From: Chloroflexota bacterium | GTDB lineage: Bacteria; Chloroflexota; Limnocylindria; P2-11E | Length of the DNA: 16,919 nt | Reading direction: 5' to 3' | Assembly (NCBI GenBank): GCA_025350745.1 | Contig: JANXXG010000048.1 | Location: forward strand, 1 to 16,919 | Part shown: one piece after another, positions 1 to 6,230 of the stretch | Position numbering within the stretch: position 1 is the stretch's first letter | Layout of the letters: every line of letters begins with the position of its first letter | Position numbers and translations under genes: made by a program | The notes under the pieces: model-generated | The model's database searches: none | Told to the model about the DNA's origin: nothing | The model's input: the letters and a program-made list of their open reading frames with translations, nothing else

Positions 1-377
1 GCGGCGCGGGCGACCTCGATCTTGGGGAGCGGCTCGGCCTTGAATCCCTCGACGATGAGAAGGTCGAGGTCTTCGCGGACGTAGCGGGCGATGACCGCCT
101 CGAGGCCGGCCTCCTTCTCACCGTCGTCGATGACCGCGGTCTGCCCTCCGCCGGTGACGATCGTCTGGACCACCCCGGTCCGGCGGGCGCGGTAGCTGTC
201 CTTCGCCGGCCGGTCGATCTCGAACCCGGCGTGGGCGTGCTTGAGGTACCCGACCCGCAGCCCCGGGGCGGCCAGGAGCGGGAGGACCGCCAGGAGCAAG
301 GTGGTCTTGCCGCTGTTGTGCCGGCCAACGAAGGCGATGCGGGGGGCGTTCACGCCGGCGGAGTGTACGGTCCGCAC
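1..377 (-). CDS. mobB: MobB, molybdopterin-guanine dinucleotide biosynthesis GTPase (3' end cut by window edge)
   Basis: MobB is a P-loop GTPase that assists attachment of GMP to molybdopterin when the bis-MGD cofactor is made in the cytoplasm. The frame shows a Walker A motif GRHNSGKT at residues 18-25, the family block YLKHAHAGFEIDRPAKDS, and near the window edge EGFKAEPLPKIEV, typical of MobB. About 125 codons are present; the family is usually about 160-175 residues, so the C-terminus lies beyond base 1. Two in-frame GTG starts are possible, at 377 and 353. I chose 377 because a strong GGAGGAG Shine-Dalgarno (381-388) sits about 4-5 nt upstream of it; the 353 start would still keep the whole P-loop. 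An ATG next to this ribosome site opens a different, arginine-rich frame that lacks any MobB motif. It is divergent from the next gene. Confidence 0.9.
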   Translation of the reverse strand, partial: MRTVHSAGVNAPRIAFVGRHNSGKTTLLLAVLPLLAAPGLRVGYLKHAHAGFEIDRPAKDSYRARRTGVVQTIVTGGGQTAVIDDGEKEAGLEAVIARYVREDLDLLIVEGFKAEPLPKIEVARA

Positions 378-380
378 ACA

Positions 381-388
381 TCTCCTCC
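381..388 (-). promoter_or_regulatory. Shine-Dalgarno deciding the mobB start
   Basis: The minus strand reads GGAGGAGA here, a near-perfect anti-16S match. It lies 3 nt from a GTG at 377 in the MobB frame and favours that start over the GTG at 353. Confidence 0.55.
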
Positions 389-436
389 ACTCAGGTGATA
401 CCGGGCTCGGTCGCACGGTCGGTACCGTTGGGGGTC

Positions 437-1177
437 GTGAAGCTCTTTGACAAGGTCTCCGCCATCTCCGGGTCGGCCCACACCGGCCGTGCGCTGAAGG
501 CTGCCAAGATCCTGAACCTCGTCGGTACCGTCCGGGGTGCGGTGACGACCGTCCTGCTCGCCTCGAGCGCGATCGGTGGCGCGGTCACCGTGAACAACGT
601 GCGCCAGGACATCGTCGCCAGCCAGCCGAACCAGTCGTCCCGCCCCGCGGCCGTGGCGCGCAACTCGCCGGCGCCGACGCCGACCCCGCTCACCGCGGCC
701 GGCCTCCGTTCGGACGCCGAGCGGCGCCTGCGGACCGCGCTCGATCAGAACGCGAACGGGGCCGACGACCTGCGCAAGGTCTCGGTCCTTACCGTCGAGG
801 CCACCGATGGGCTCGTCGCGCAGACCCGCGAGAAGCTCCAGGCGCGATTCGAGCTGGCCTTGAGCCAGATCGATGCGCTGCTCACGATCCCGTCGTCCAG
901 CCCCGGCGCTTCGGGAGCGTCCGCGTCGCCGCGGCCGTCCCAGAGCTTGAGCGTCGTGACGGTGAACTCGCTCGTGCAGGTCGCCCTTGGTGACATGAAC
1001 GGGATCCTGTTCGTCGCGACGCGGACCGCGACCACGACGCCACCGGTCCAAACCGTCCGCCAGACGAATCCGCCCACCGTTGCTCCGACGGTCGTGCACA
1101 CGCCGGCACCGACCCTTGTTCCGACAGTGCCGCCCCGCACGGCCTCGCCGACGGTGCGACCGACGCCGACGCGCTAG
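437..1177 (+). CDS. Unrecognised single-pass membrane protein with Pro/Thr-rich C-terminal tail
   Basis: This 246-residue protein matches no family I can name. From the GTG at 437 it begins VKLFDKVSAISGSAH. A hydrophobic membrane segment follows (about residues 25-50, around VTTVLLASSAIGGAVTV), then a Pro-rich linker. Next comes a charged, probably helical region of about 60 residues (around SDAERRLRTAL to RFELALSQIDALL). A Ser/Pro stretch and a short globular piece follow. The last roughly 45 residues are dominated by Pro, Thr and Val in PT/TP repeats. Such tails often span or sit outside the cell wall, so an extracytoplasmic C-terminus is likely. The layout resembles Chloroflexota helical proteins with TPTP tails, but I do not assign a domain. 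An upstream GTG (395) is also in frame; neither has a strong ribosome site. It is one of two main plus-strand genes, divergent from mobB and convergent with the tatA-like gene. Confidence 0.7.
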   Translation: MKLFDKVSAISGSAHTGRALKAAKILNLVGTVRGAVTTVLLASSAIGGAVTVNNVRQDIVASQPNQSSRPAAVARNSPAPTPTPLTAAGLRSDAERRLRTALDQNANGADDLRKVSVLTVEATDGLVAQTREKLQARFELALSQIDALLTIPSSSPGASGASASPRPSQSLSVVTVNSLVQVALGDMNGILFVATRTATTTPPVQTVRQTNPPTVAPTVVHTPAPTLVPTVPPRTASPTVRPTPTR

Positions 1178-1184
1178 TGGTGGT

Positions 1185-1460
1185 CTAGGCCGCGAGCGGG
1201 GTCCCGCAGCTCGCGCAGAACTTCGCGCCGTCGGCGTTGGACTTCCCGCAGCTGGTGCAGAACTTCCCGGACGTCACGGTCGTCGACGTGGACGTGGACC
1301 CCAATACGGACTTCACGTCCTCGTTCTGGGCCTCCTCGCGGAACGTGCGGACGCCCTTGCCGAGCTGGCCGAAGACCGTGGGCAGCTTCCCCGCCCCGAA
1401 GACGATGAGCACGACGACGAGGACGAGGACGAGCTCCGGCCCGCCAAGGTTGAATGGCAT
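1185..1460 (-). CDS. tatA: TatA/E-type Sec-independent translocase subunit fused to a C-terminal zinc ribbon
   Basis: TatA proteins oligomerise in the membrane to let folded Tat substrates through. This 91-residue protein has the family hallmarks: a short N-terminal transmembrane helix (about 8-21), the FGAGKLP hinge at 21-27, and an amphipathic helix (about 26-45, LPTVFGQLGKGVRTFREEAQ). It then departs from the family. After a Ser/Thr linker (52-64) come two Cys-x-x-Cys knuckles, C68/C71 and C82/C85, in the pattern FCTSCG-9-FCASCG. This is a double-knuckle zinc ribbon of the kind seen in zinc-ribbon_3/DZR domains. The ATG at 1460 has a GGGGAAG ribosome site about 6 nt upstream. The longer in-frame ORF upstream is low-complexity and lacks support. 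It sits 62 bp after tadC on the same strand and may be transcribed by read-through. No tatC is in the window. Confidence 0.85.
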   Translation of the reverse strand: MPFNLGGPELVLVLVVVLIVFGAGKLPTVFGQLGKGVRTFREEAQNEDVKSVLGSTSTSTTVTSGKFCTSCGKSNADGAKFCASCGTPLAA

Positions 1461-1475
1461 GGTCACTTCCCCGGT

Positions 1476-1491
1476 GCGCGCTGACGCGCGC
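1476..1491. other. GC hairpin in the tadC-tatA spacer
   Basis: A perfect 6-bp inverted repeat GCGCGC with a 4-nt loop lies between the tadC stop and the tatA ribosome site. There is no T-tract on the minus strand after it, so it is not a classic intrinsic terminator. It could slow read-through from the Tad operon or affect tatA translation; this is inference from structure only. Confidence 0.3.
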
Positions 1492-1522
1492 GAAATCTCA
1501 CCGTCAGTGTACGCACGCGCGC

Positions 1523-2323
1523 TCAGCCGAACAGGCCGTCCAACAGCGTGAGAAAGAGCGGGATGACCACAAGCAGGAGGAGCGCCGGCAGGTAGCACAG
1601 GACGAGCGTGAGCATGAGCTTTCCCTCGACCTTCGCGGCGATCTCAAGGGATCGGCTCCGCCGTCTCGCGCGGGCCGCGTCCCGAGCAGCGCGGATGACC
1701 TCGACCGAGCCCTGACCAAGGTCACGCGACCGCTCAAGCTCGAGCGCGAACGCCGCAAGCTCGCGTAGCCCCTGGCCCTCCGCTCTGACCGCGAGAGATC
1801 GGAACAGCGGTGCCCCCAAGGCGTATGCGTCAGCCGAGCCCCGCAGGGTCGCATCGAGAAGCGGCGAACCGGTGGGCACCCGAGAGATCGCGGCGAGAGC
1901 GGTCTCGGCCGGGCGACCGGCCCGCGTGAGCGCTTCCAGACGTTCGAGGAGCATCGTGATGGGCCGGTCTGCCGCACGGCGCCGGGCCTGCGCCCGATGC
2001 TCGACGACGAGCGATGGAAGAATGAATCCTCCGTACGCACAGCCCAGCCCCGTGAGCGCTCCGATGCCGAGGAGGTTCCCGCCGATCCCGCCGAGGACCG
2101 CGCCCAGGAGCAGACCGAGCACTTTCGCGGACGCGATCTCGTTCTGGGTGCGGCGGACGGCGGATTGATCGAGATCGCGATCCGAGACAGGACGCCACCG
2201 CGCCCCTCGCCCGAGCGCGGGCAGCACCAGCGCCAGGTGCCGCGCGACGCGAGAGTCACGACGCGCCCCGACGATCACCGCGGCGACCGATAGCGCCGCG
2301 AACAGCGCGCCCGAGACGATCAC
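1523..2323 (-). CDS. tadC: TadC-like inner-membrane platform protein (T2SSF/GSPII_F)
   Basis: TadC pairs with TadB as the membrane platform on which the TadA motor drives Flp pilin assembly. The 266-residue product has an N-terminal membrane helix (about 3-20). A long hydrophobic Gly-rich region follows (about 66-105, around AKVLGLLLGAVLGGIGGNLL). Next is a cytoplasmic helical T2SSF domain with the usual RPITMLLERLEALTRAGRP and GQGLRELAAFALELERS segments. A strong C-terminal helix ends LPALLLLVVIPLFLTLL. Length fits TadC. The start is the GTG at 2323, whose GTGA overlaps the tadB stop. It is the last gene of the Tad operon. A longer open frame upstream of this start lies over tadB and is a shadow. 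Assignment as TadC rather than TadB rests on gene order and the C-terminal helix. Confidence 0.88.
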   Translation of the reverse strand: MIVSGALFAALSVAAVIVGARRDSRVARHLALVLPALGRGARWRPVSDRDLDQSAVRRTQNEIASAKVLGLLLGAVLGGIGGNLLGIGALTGLGCAYGGFILPSLVVEHRAQARRRAADRPITMLLERLEALTRAGRPAETALAAISRVPTGSPLLDATLRGSADAYALGAPLFRSLAVRAEGQGLRELAAFALELERSRDLGQGSVEVIRAARDAARARRRSRSLEIAAKVEGKLMLTLVLCYLPALLLLVVIPLFLTLLDGLFG

Positions 2324-3156
2324 TCGGACACCGACCGGACGATGCGCCGGCTCACCACGATCCCCGCGACCTCGAGGATCGCGGCGGTCGGAACGAGGAT
2401 CGTGCGCCCCAGGCCGCTTCCCAACGTCGCCCCAAGGCCGGGCATCGTGACGACGAGATATGCGGCGAGCAGCGGCACGACCGCCGCGAGCAGGTACATC
2501 TGGACTCGGACCCCGGCCGAGCGCGCGCGGATCTCGTCGAGGAGGACCTCGTCGTGACGGGCCAGATCGGCGACCGCGCTCAACAGCGACGCCGACCGAT
2601 CGATCGGCATCCGCTCCGCAACGCCAAGCGCGAGCGTGCGCATCGCATCGGCTGTCCGAGGTTCGCGCGCGCGAAGCGCGCCGGCCGTGAGCGCGACATC
2701 CAGCGGGTCGCCGACATCGAATCGCGCCAGGGCATCCTCGAACGGCCGGCGCGCGATCGGATCGGTGCACCCCGCGACGGCCCGGCGCAACGCTTCGGGA
2801 AGCGCGATGCCGGATCTGAGCCCGGCATGTGTGGCGACGAGGAGCGCCGGAAAGCCGTGGCGTGCGCGCTCGCGCGCGGCCCCGGCCCCGGCCCGGGCAA
2901 GGACCGACGGCAGGATCCCGAGCAGCAGTCCGATCGGCGGGGCGGCTCCGATCGCGCTGCAGACCGCGATACCGGCGACGACCAGACCGGCGCGGAGCGC
3001 CTCCCATCGCTGGAATGAGATGACCCAGCCGGCGTCACGGAGCGCGGGCCCGTCCGGATGCGCGACGCGGAGGGACCAGCGTCGCGCGAGCGGAAGCGAC
3101 GCAATGGCAAAGATCATCGCCGCGACCGCCACGCCCCCGATCGCGCCGGAGCTCAC
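2320..3156 (-). CDS. tadB: TadB-like inner-membrane platform protein (T2SSF/GSPII_F)
   Basis: TadB is the first of the two T2SSF-fold membrane proteins of the Tad pilus. The 278-residue product has membrane segments at about 5-24 and a pair at about 57-85. A cytoplasmic helical domain follows (about 95-210), including ARHGFPALLVATHAGLRSG and PLDVALTAGALRARE. Two C-terminal membrane helices come last (about 219-237 and 254-270). This is the classical TadB/PilC-like topology. The start is the GTG at 3156, overlapping the TGA of tadA by 4 bp; its own TGA overlaps the tadC GTG in the same way. Translational coupling with both neighbours is likely. The family call is firm; the TadB/TadC naming follows operon order. 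Confidence 0.88.
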   Translation of the reverse strand: MSSGAIGGVAVAAMIFAIASLPLARRWSLRVAHPDGPALRDAGWVISFQRWEALRAGLVVAGIAVCSAIGAAPPIGLLLGILPSVLARAGAGAARERARHGFPALLVATHAGLRSGIALPEALRRAVAGCTDPIARRPFEDALARFDVGDPLDVALTAGALRAREPRTADAMRTLALGVAERMPIDRSASLLSAVADLARHDEVLLDEIRARSAGVRVQMYLLAAVVPLLAAYLVVTMPGLGATLGSGLGRTILVPTAAILEVAGIVVSRRIVRSVSE

Positions 3157-4253
3157 GGCCGGCCATTCGCCCAGACGACGGTGGCGAGCTCGTCGTCGAT
3201 CCGCGCGATCTCGCGAACGATCCGCTTGCCGTCCGCTCTGCGCTCGACGTGGGCGATGAGATCGATCGCTCGCGCGACGTGACGCGTGATCGCTGCCGCC
3301 GACAGCTCCCCCGCGCGAGCCAGCAACAGCTCGAGCCGGCCGAGGGCGTCACGCGCGGATCCCGCGTGCAACGTGGTCAGCGAGCCGGCGTGACCGGTGC
3401 TCAAGGCTTCGAGGAGCGCGGACGCATCGCGGGGCGAGCGGACCTCGCCGACGATGATCCGATCCGGCCGCATCCGCAGCGCATTCACCACCAGATCCGC
3501 CACACCGATGCCGCCATCCCGTGTCGGGACGCACTCAAGGTGCACGGCGTGATGGTGTGGGAGCACGAGCTCGCTCGTGTCCTCAATGACGATGACCCGC
3601 TCGTCAGCGGGGATGGCGGAGGCGAGAGAGCGCAATAACGTGCTCTTCCCGGATCCGGTGGCACCGCTCACGAGCACGTTGCGCCGCAGGCGGACCGCAT
3701 CGATGAGGAGCTCGGCCGCATCTTCGCTGAGGGCGCCCGAGGCGACCCATGACGCGCCGCCGGTCAAGGGTATCGACAGGGGCCGGAACTTGCGGATGGA
3801 GAGCGATGGGCCGCCCACCGGCTCGATCACGGCGTTCGCCCGCGATCCGTCGCGCATCCGCGCGTCGACGAACGGATGCTCGATCGTGAGCTCGCGCCCA
3901 ACGCTCGCCGCGATGCGATACGCGAGGTCAGACAGCTCCGCGGCGTCGCGGAACGCGACCGCCGCGCGTTCGAGGCGCCCATCCCGCTCGACGAATATCC
4001 GGTCCGGTGCATTGACGAGAACGTCGGTCACGCTCGGATCGTCGAGGAGCGCCTGGATGCAGCCGAAACCGAACAGATCGGCGCACAGCCGCTCGAGCTC
4101 CGGCTCCGCGAGAACGGACCCCGCCGCTGTCCGCACCCGTTCCCGGATCAGTCGTCGGCGCGCCGGGTCGGCGTACAGGGCCAACAGCGTGGCGGGATCG
4201 AGGCCCGCAGCAACTTCATTGCGGACGCGCGCCACGAGCGCCGGATCGATCAA
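3153..4253 (-). CDS. tadA: TadA/CpaF-type secretion ATPase, motor of the Tad pilus
   Basis: This cytoplasmic hexameric ATPase powers Flp pilus assembly. Visible motifs are DVLVNAPDRIFVERDG at about 77-92, typical of CpaF, and a Walker A GATGSGKST at 197-205. An Asp box IEDTSEL follows at 233-239, a Walker B region RPDRIIVGEVR at 262-272, and a His box TGHAGSLTTLHA at 286-297. All key elements are intact. At 366 residues it is somewhat shorter than many CpaF proteins, with a reduced N-terminal region. The start is inferred to be the TTG at 4253 because it overlaps the tadZ stop as TTGA, matching the pattern of the whole operon; the GTG six codons downstream is an alternative. It overlaps tadB by 4 bp. 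Confidence 0.95.
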   Translation of the reverse strand: MIDPALVARVRNEVAAGLDPATLLALYADPARRRLIRERVRTAAGSVLAEPELERLCADLFGFGCIQALLDDPSVTDVLVNAPDRIFVERDGRLERAAVAFRDAAELSDLAYRIAASVGRELTIEHPFVDARMRDGSRANAVIEPVGGPSLSIRKFRPLSIPLTGGASWVASGALSEDAAELLIDAVRLRRNVLVSGATGSGKSTLLRSLASAIPADERVIVIEDTSELVLPHHHAVHLECVPTRDGGIGVADLVVNALRMRPDRIIVGEVRSPRDASALLEALSTGHAGSLTTLHAGSARDALGRLELLLARAGELSAAAITRHVARAIDLIAHVERRADGKRIVREIARIDDELATVVWANGRP

Positions 4254-5017
4254 CGGAGCGCCCGTATCAGCACGTCGATCGAGCGGGTGGTCGGCGCACG
4301 CGTCGCGAACTCATCGGCCGCAAGGAATGGATCGCGAGGGACCGCGGCGAGCAGGGGCCACGGAAGGCGTGACGCGATCCGCGTCGCATCGTCGTCACCG
4401 GCACCGACCACGACCGAGCCTGCCACGGAGATCCGCTCCAGCAGCGGCACGGAGCAGAACGCCGCCTGAAGCTGCGCGATCGTCGGTCCGACAACGACGC
4501 AGAGGCGATCAAGGATCCCCAGCAGGTCGTCATCGAGCGCCTCAGCACCCGAGCCAAGATCGATGACGACGGGCGCCGAGGACCGGAGGCGCCCGATCAG
4601 ATCGGCAATGCGCGGCCCGTCCCAGGATCGACCGAGGGCCGGCGAGCCGGGGAGGAGCGGCACGCCATCCCAGCGCGAAAGGACGTCGTGTTCAGCGCCT
4701 GGCCGAAGGAGCGCATCCGCGACGGTCGCACCCGTGTTCCGTGCGCGAAGCGCCTGAACGGGTGCGCGGCGGTCGAGGTCGGCAAGCACCGGTGGTCGGC
4801 CACCCGACGCCGAGCGATGCGCCGCGAGCGCAGCGACGGTGGACGTGCCGACGCCCGCGGCGAGCGACCAGAAGGCGATCACCTGTCCCTCCGACAGCGC
4901 CGCAGGTCTGACCGGCACGAGCGACTCGAGCGGCTCCACACGGCCGGTCGCGTCACGCATCAACGCCAACGCGACATGAGCGACCGGAGAGGCGTCGAGC
5001 CACGCCCGCCAGGTCAC
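4250..5017 (-). CDS. tadZ: TadZ/CpaE-like ParA/MinD-family ATPase with degenerate P-loop
   Basis: TadZ/CpaE proteins are MinD-like ATPases that place the Tad machine in the cell. The 255-residue product lies directly upstream of tadA, the usual place. Its deviant P-loop region reads AAGVGTST at 53-60, after the hydrophobic strand QVIAFWS. Neither lysine of the ParA/MinD pattern KGGVGKT is present. Further along are VLADLDRRAPV, corresponding to the strand and Asp after the P-loop, and VVIDLGSGA, matching the Walker-B-like VIVDLP of CpaE. The N-terminal part (1-45) is short for a receiver-like domain and may be a remnant of the CpaE N-terminal region. The start is the GTG at 5017, giving a GTGA overlap with the previous gene; the open frame extends further but is shadow. 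Whether it still hydrolyses ATP is doubtful. Confidence 0.75.
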   Translation of the reverse strand: MTWRAWLDASPVAHVALALMRDATGRVEPLESLVPVRPAALSEGQVIAFWSLAAGVGTSTVAALAAHRSASGGRPPVLADLDRRAPVQALRARNTGATVADALLRPGAEHDVLSRWDGVPLLPGSPALGRSWDGPRIADLIGRLRSSAPVVIDLGSGAEALDDDLLGILDRLCVVVGPTIAQLQAAFCSVPLLERISVAGSVVVGAGDDDATRIASRLPWPLLAAVPRDPFLAADEFATRAPTTRSIDVLIRALR

Positions 5018-5583
5018 CCGTTGATCCAACGGCTCAGCACGCCGTCCGCGGCAAAGACCCGCTGCGCCCTCGGCCTGGCGGCACGGTCGAACAGCACCGG
5101 TCGGAGGTCGCGCCGGGCCCGGGACAGCGTCGCTCGCTCGCACCACGCGGAGCGGCGCACGTCGAGGAGCGCGTCGGTCCCGCGCAGGATCGCTCTACAC
5201 CGGGACCGGCGGTGCCGGCCGAGCGGCCACGGCCGGAACGGACGCTGTAGCAGGCCGCGGGTCGCTTCAGCGATCGGCACCACGCGCACCTCGAGGACAT
5301 CCAGCTCGGCGTCGTTGATCAAGGTCGTTGGCGCGAGGCCCGTCCCGATCGCCGCGAGCAGCCCTGGCGGGTCGGGGACGCCGCCTTCGGTCAACGCGAC
5401 CTGAACGCCGTCGAACGCCAGCGAGCGCAGCACCAGGGTGGCGAGACGATCGTCTACGAGGAGCCGGACCTCGCCCGCGCGACGCCAGAGCACGAAGCGG
5501 TCGGCTGCCGTGCACGCGAGGTCCATTGATGAGCGCACCTGTTGCGCCTGCCCCACCTGGGGGGCGATGAGCAGGGTCGTCAC
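5014..5583 (-). CDS. Unrecognised Tad-operon protein between cpaB and tadZ
   Basis: I do not recognise this 189-residue protein. The N-terminal two thirds look like an alpha/beta fold, with alternating strands such as EVRLLVDDRLATLVLRSLAF and ELDVLEVRVVPIA. It could be a small regulatory or receiver-like domain. The last third is strongly basic, with many Arg in RPWPLGRHRRSRCRAILRG and RARRDLRP. It has no signal peptide and no membrane segment, so it is probably cytoplasmic. Third codon positions stay G/C-rich throughout the basic tail, so that tail appears to be real coding sequence and not a frameshift product. The GTG start at 5583 overlaps the cpaB stop, and its stop overlaps tadZ, both by 4 bp. 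Such linkage supports a role in pilus assembly, perhaps with TadZ. Confidence 0.75.
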   Translation of the reverse strand: MTTLLIAPQVGQAQQVRSSMDLACTAADRFVLWRRAGEVRLLVDDRLATLVLRSLAFDGVQVALTEGGVPDPPGLLAAIGTGLAPTTLINDAELDVLEVRVVPIAEATRGLLQRPFRPWPLGRHRRSRCRAILRGTDALLDVRRSAWCERATLSRARRDLRPVLFDRAARPRAQRVFAADGVLSRWING

Positions 5584-6230
5584 TCGCGCACCGGGATGAA
5601 GACGAGAACGAACGTGCTGGTCGCGATCCGGTCCGCGACCCGAAGCTCGTCGCCCGGCGGCAGGGAGATGACCACGCTCCCGAGCCGCTCCATCGCGGAG
5701 ACCCCGGGACGCGGCTGTCCGGACGCGACGATCGGACCGCCGTTCTCGCCACGGACATCAAGGACCGTGACGTTCGATGCCACGAGCTCCGTTTGTCTTC
5801 CCGCGGGCGCCCGACCGCTCACCGGAACGGCGATCACGTCGATGTGCGCCCCGGCTACGAGGGCCCCGCCCACCGCTTGCGACGCCGTCACCGGGATCGC
5901 GAGAGCACGCTGTCCGGCCGGTGGCACGAGACCGCTGTGGAATGCGGCCGCGGCCGTACCGAGCGCGGACGAGATCAGGATCTGCCCCGGCCAGAGCGGC
6001 GCGCGCGGCACCCGTCCAACGGCATCGGCCGTGGACCGCAACGCGCCGGCCGGAACGGCCTCCGGTGGCAGCTCGCGCAGTGTGACGTCGTCCGACCCGA
6101 TCGGTCGGTCCGCATCGAGCAGGTGCGCGGCGACCACCACCGTCACGCGCTGGAGGCCGGCGTAATAGATCGTCCCCGCGATCGCGCCGCAGACGAGCGC
6201 CACGGCGAGCAGGGTCCGCTGGCCGATCAC
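5580..6230 (-). CDS. cpaB: CpaB/RcpC-like Flp pilus assembly protein with SAF domain
   Basis: CpaB (RcpC) proteins are membrane-anchored extracytoplasmic assembly factors of Tad pili. The 216-residue product has an N-terminal membrane anchor (about 6-26, LLAVALVCGAIAGTIYYAG). A SAF domain follows at about 31-92, with VVVAAHLLDADRPIGSDDV, the LPPEAVPAGAL turn and LWPGQILISSAL. After it comes a CpaB-type C-terminal domain with RALAIPVTASQAVGGALVAGAHIDVIAV, where the AGAHIDVIAV strand is the best family signature. In Gram-negative bacteria CpaB works beside the outer-membrane secretin; no secretin gene is nearby, as in monoderm Tad systems. The start is the GTG at 6230 in a GTGA overlap with the upstream secreted-protein gene. 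Its TGA overlaps the next gene. Confidence 0.9.
   Translation of the reverse strand: MIGQRTLLAVALVCGAIAGTIYYAGLQRVTVVVAAHLLDADRPIGSDDVTLRELPPEAVPAGALRSTADAVGRVPRAPLWPGQILISSALGTAAAAFHSGLVPPAGQRALAIPVTASQAVGGALVAGAHIDVIAVPVSGRAPAGRQTELVASNVTVLDVRGENGGPIVASGQPRPGVSAMERLGSVVISLPPGDELRVADRIATSTFVLVFIPVRE

Noticed and set aside
118..390. 90-residue minus-strand ORF at the ribosome site of mobB
   Set aside because: It uses the ATG beside the Shine-Dalgarno but is Arg/Pro-rich and has no MobB motif; the neighbouring frame carries the P-loop and the other MobB signatures.
5014..5250. Frameshift in the Arg-rich tail of the unknown Tad-operon gene
   Set aside because: Third codon positions remain G/C-rich to the stop, and the stop forms the same 4-bp overlap as its neighbours, so the frame appears genuine.
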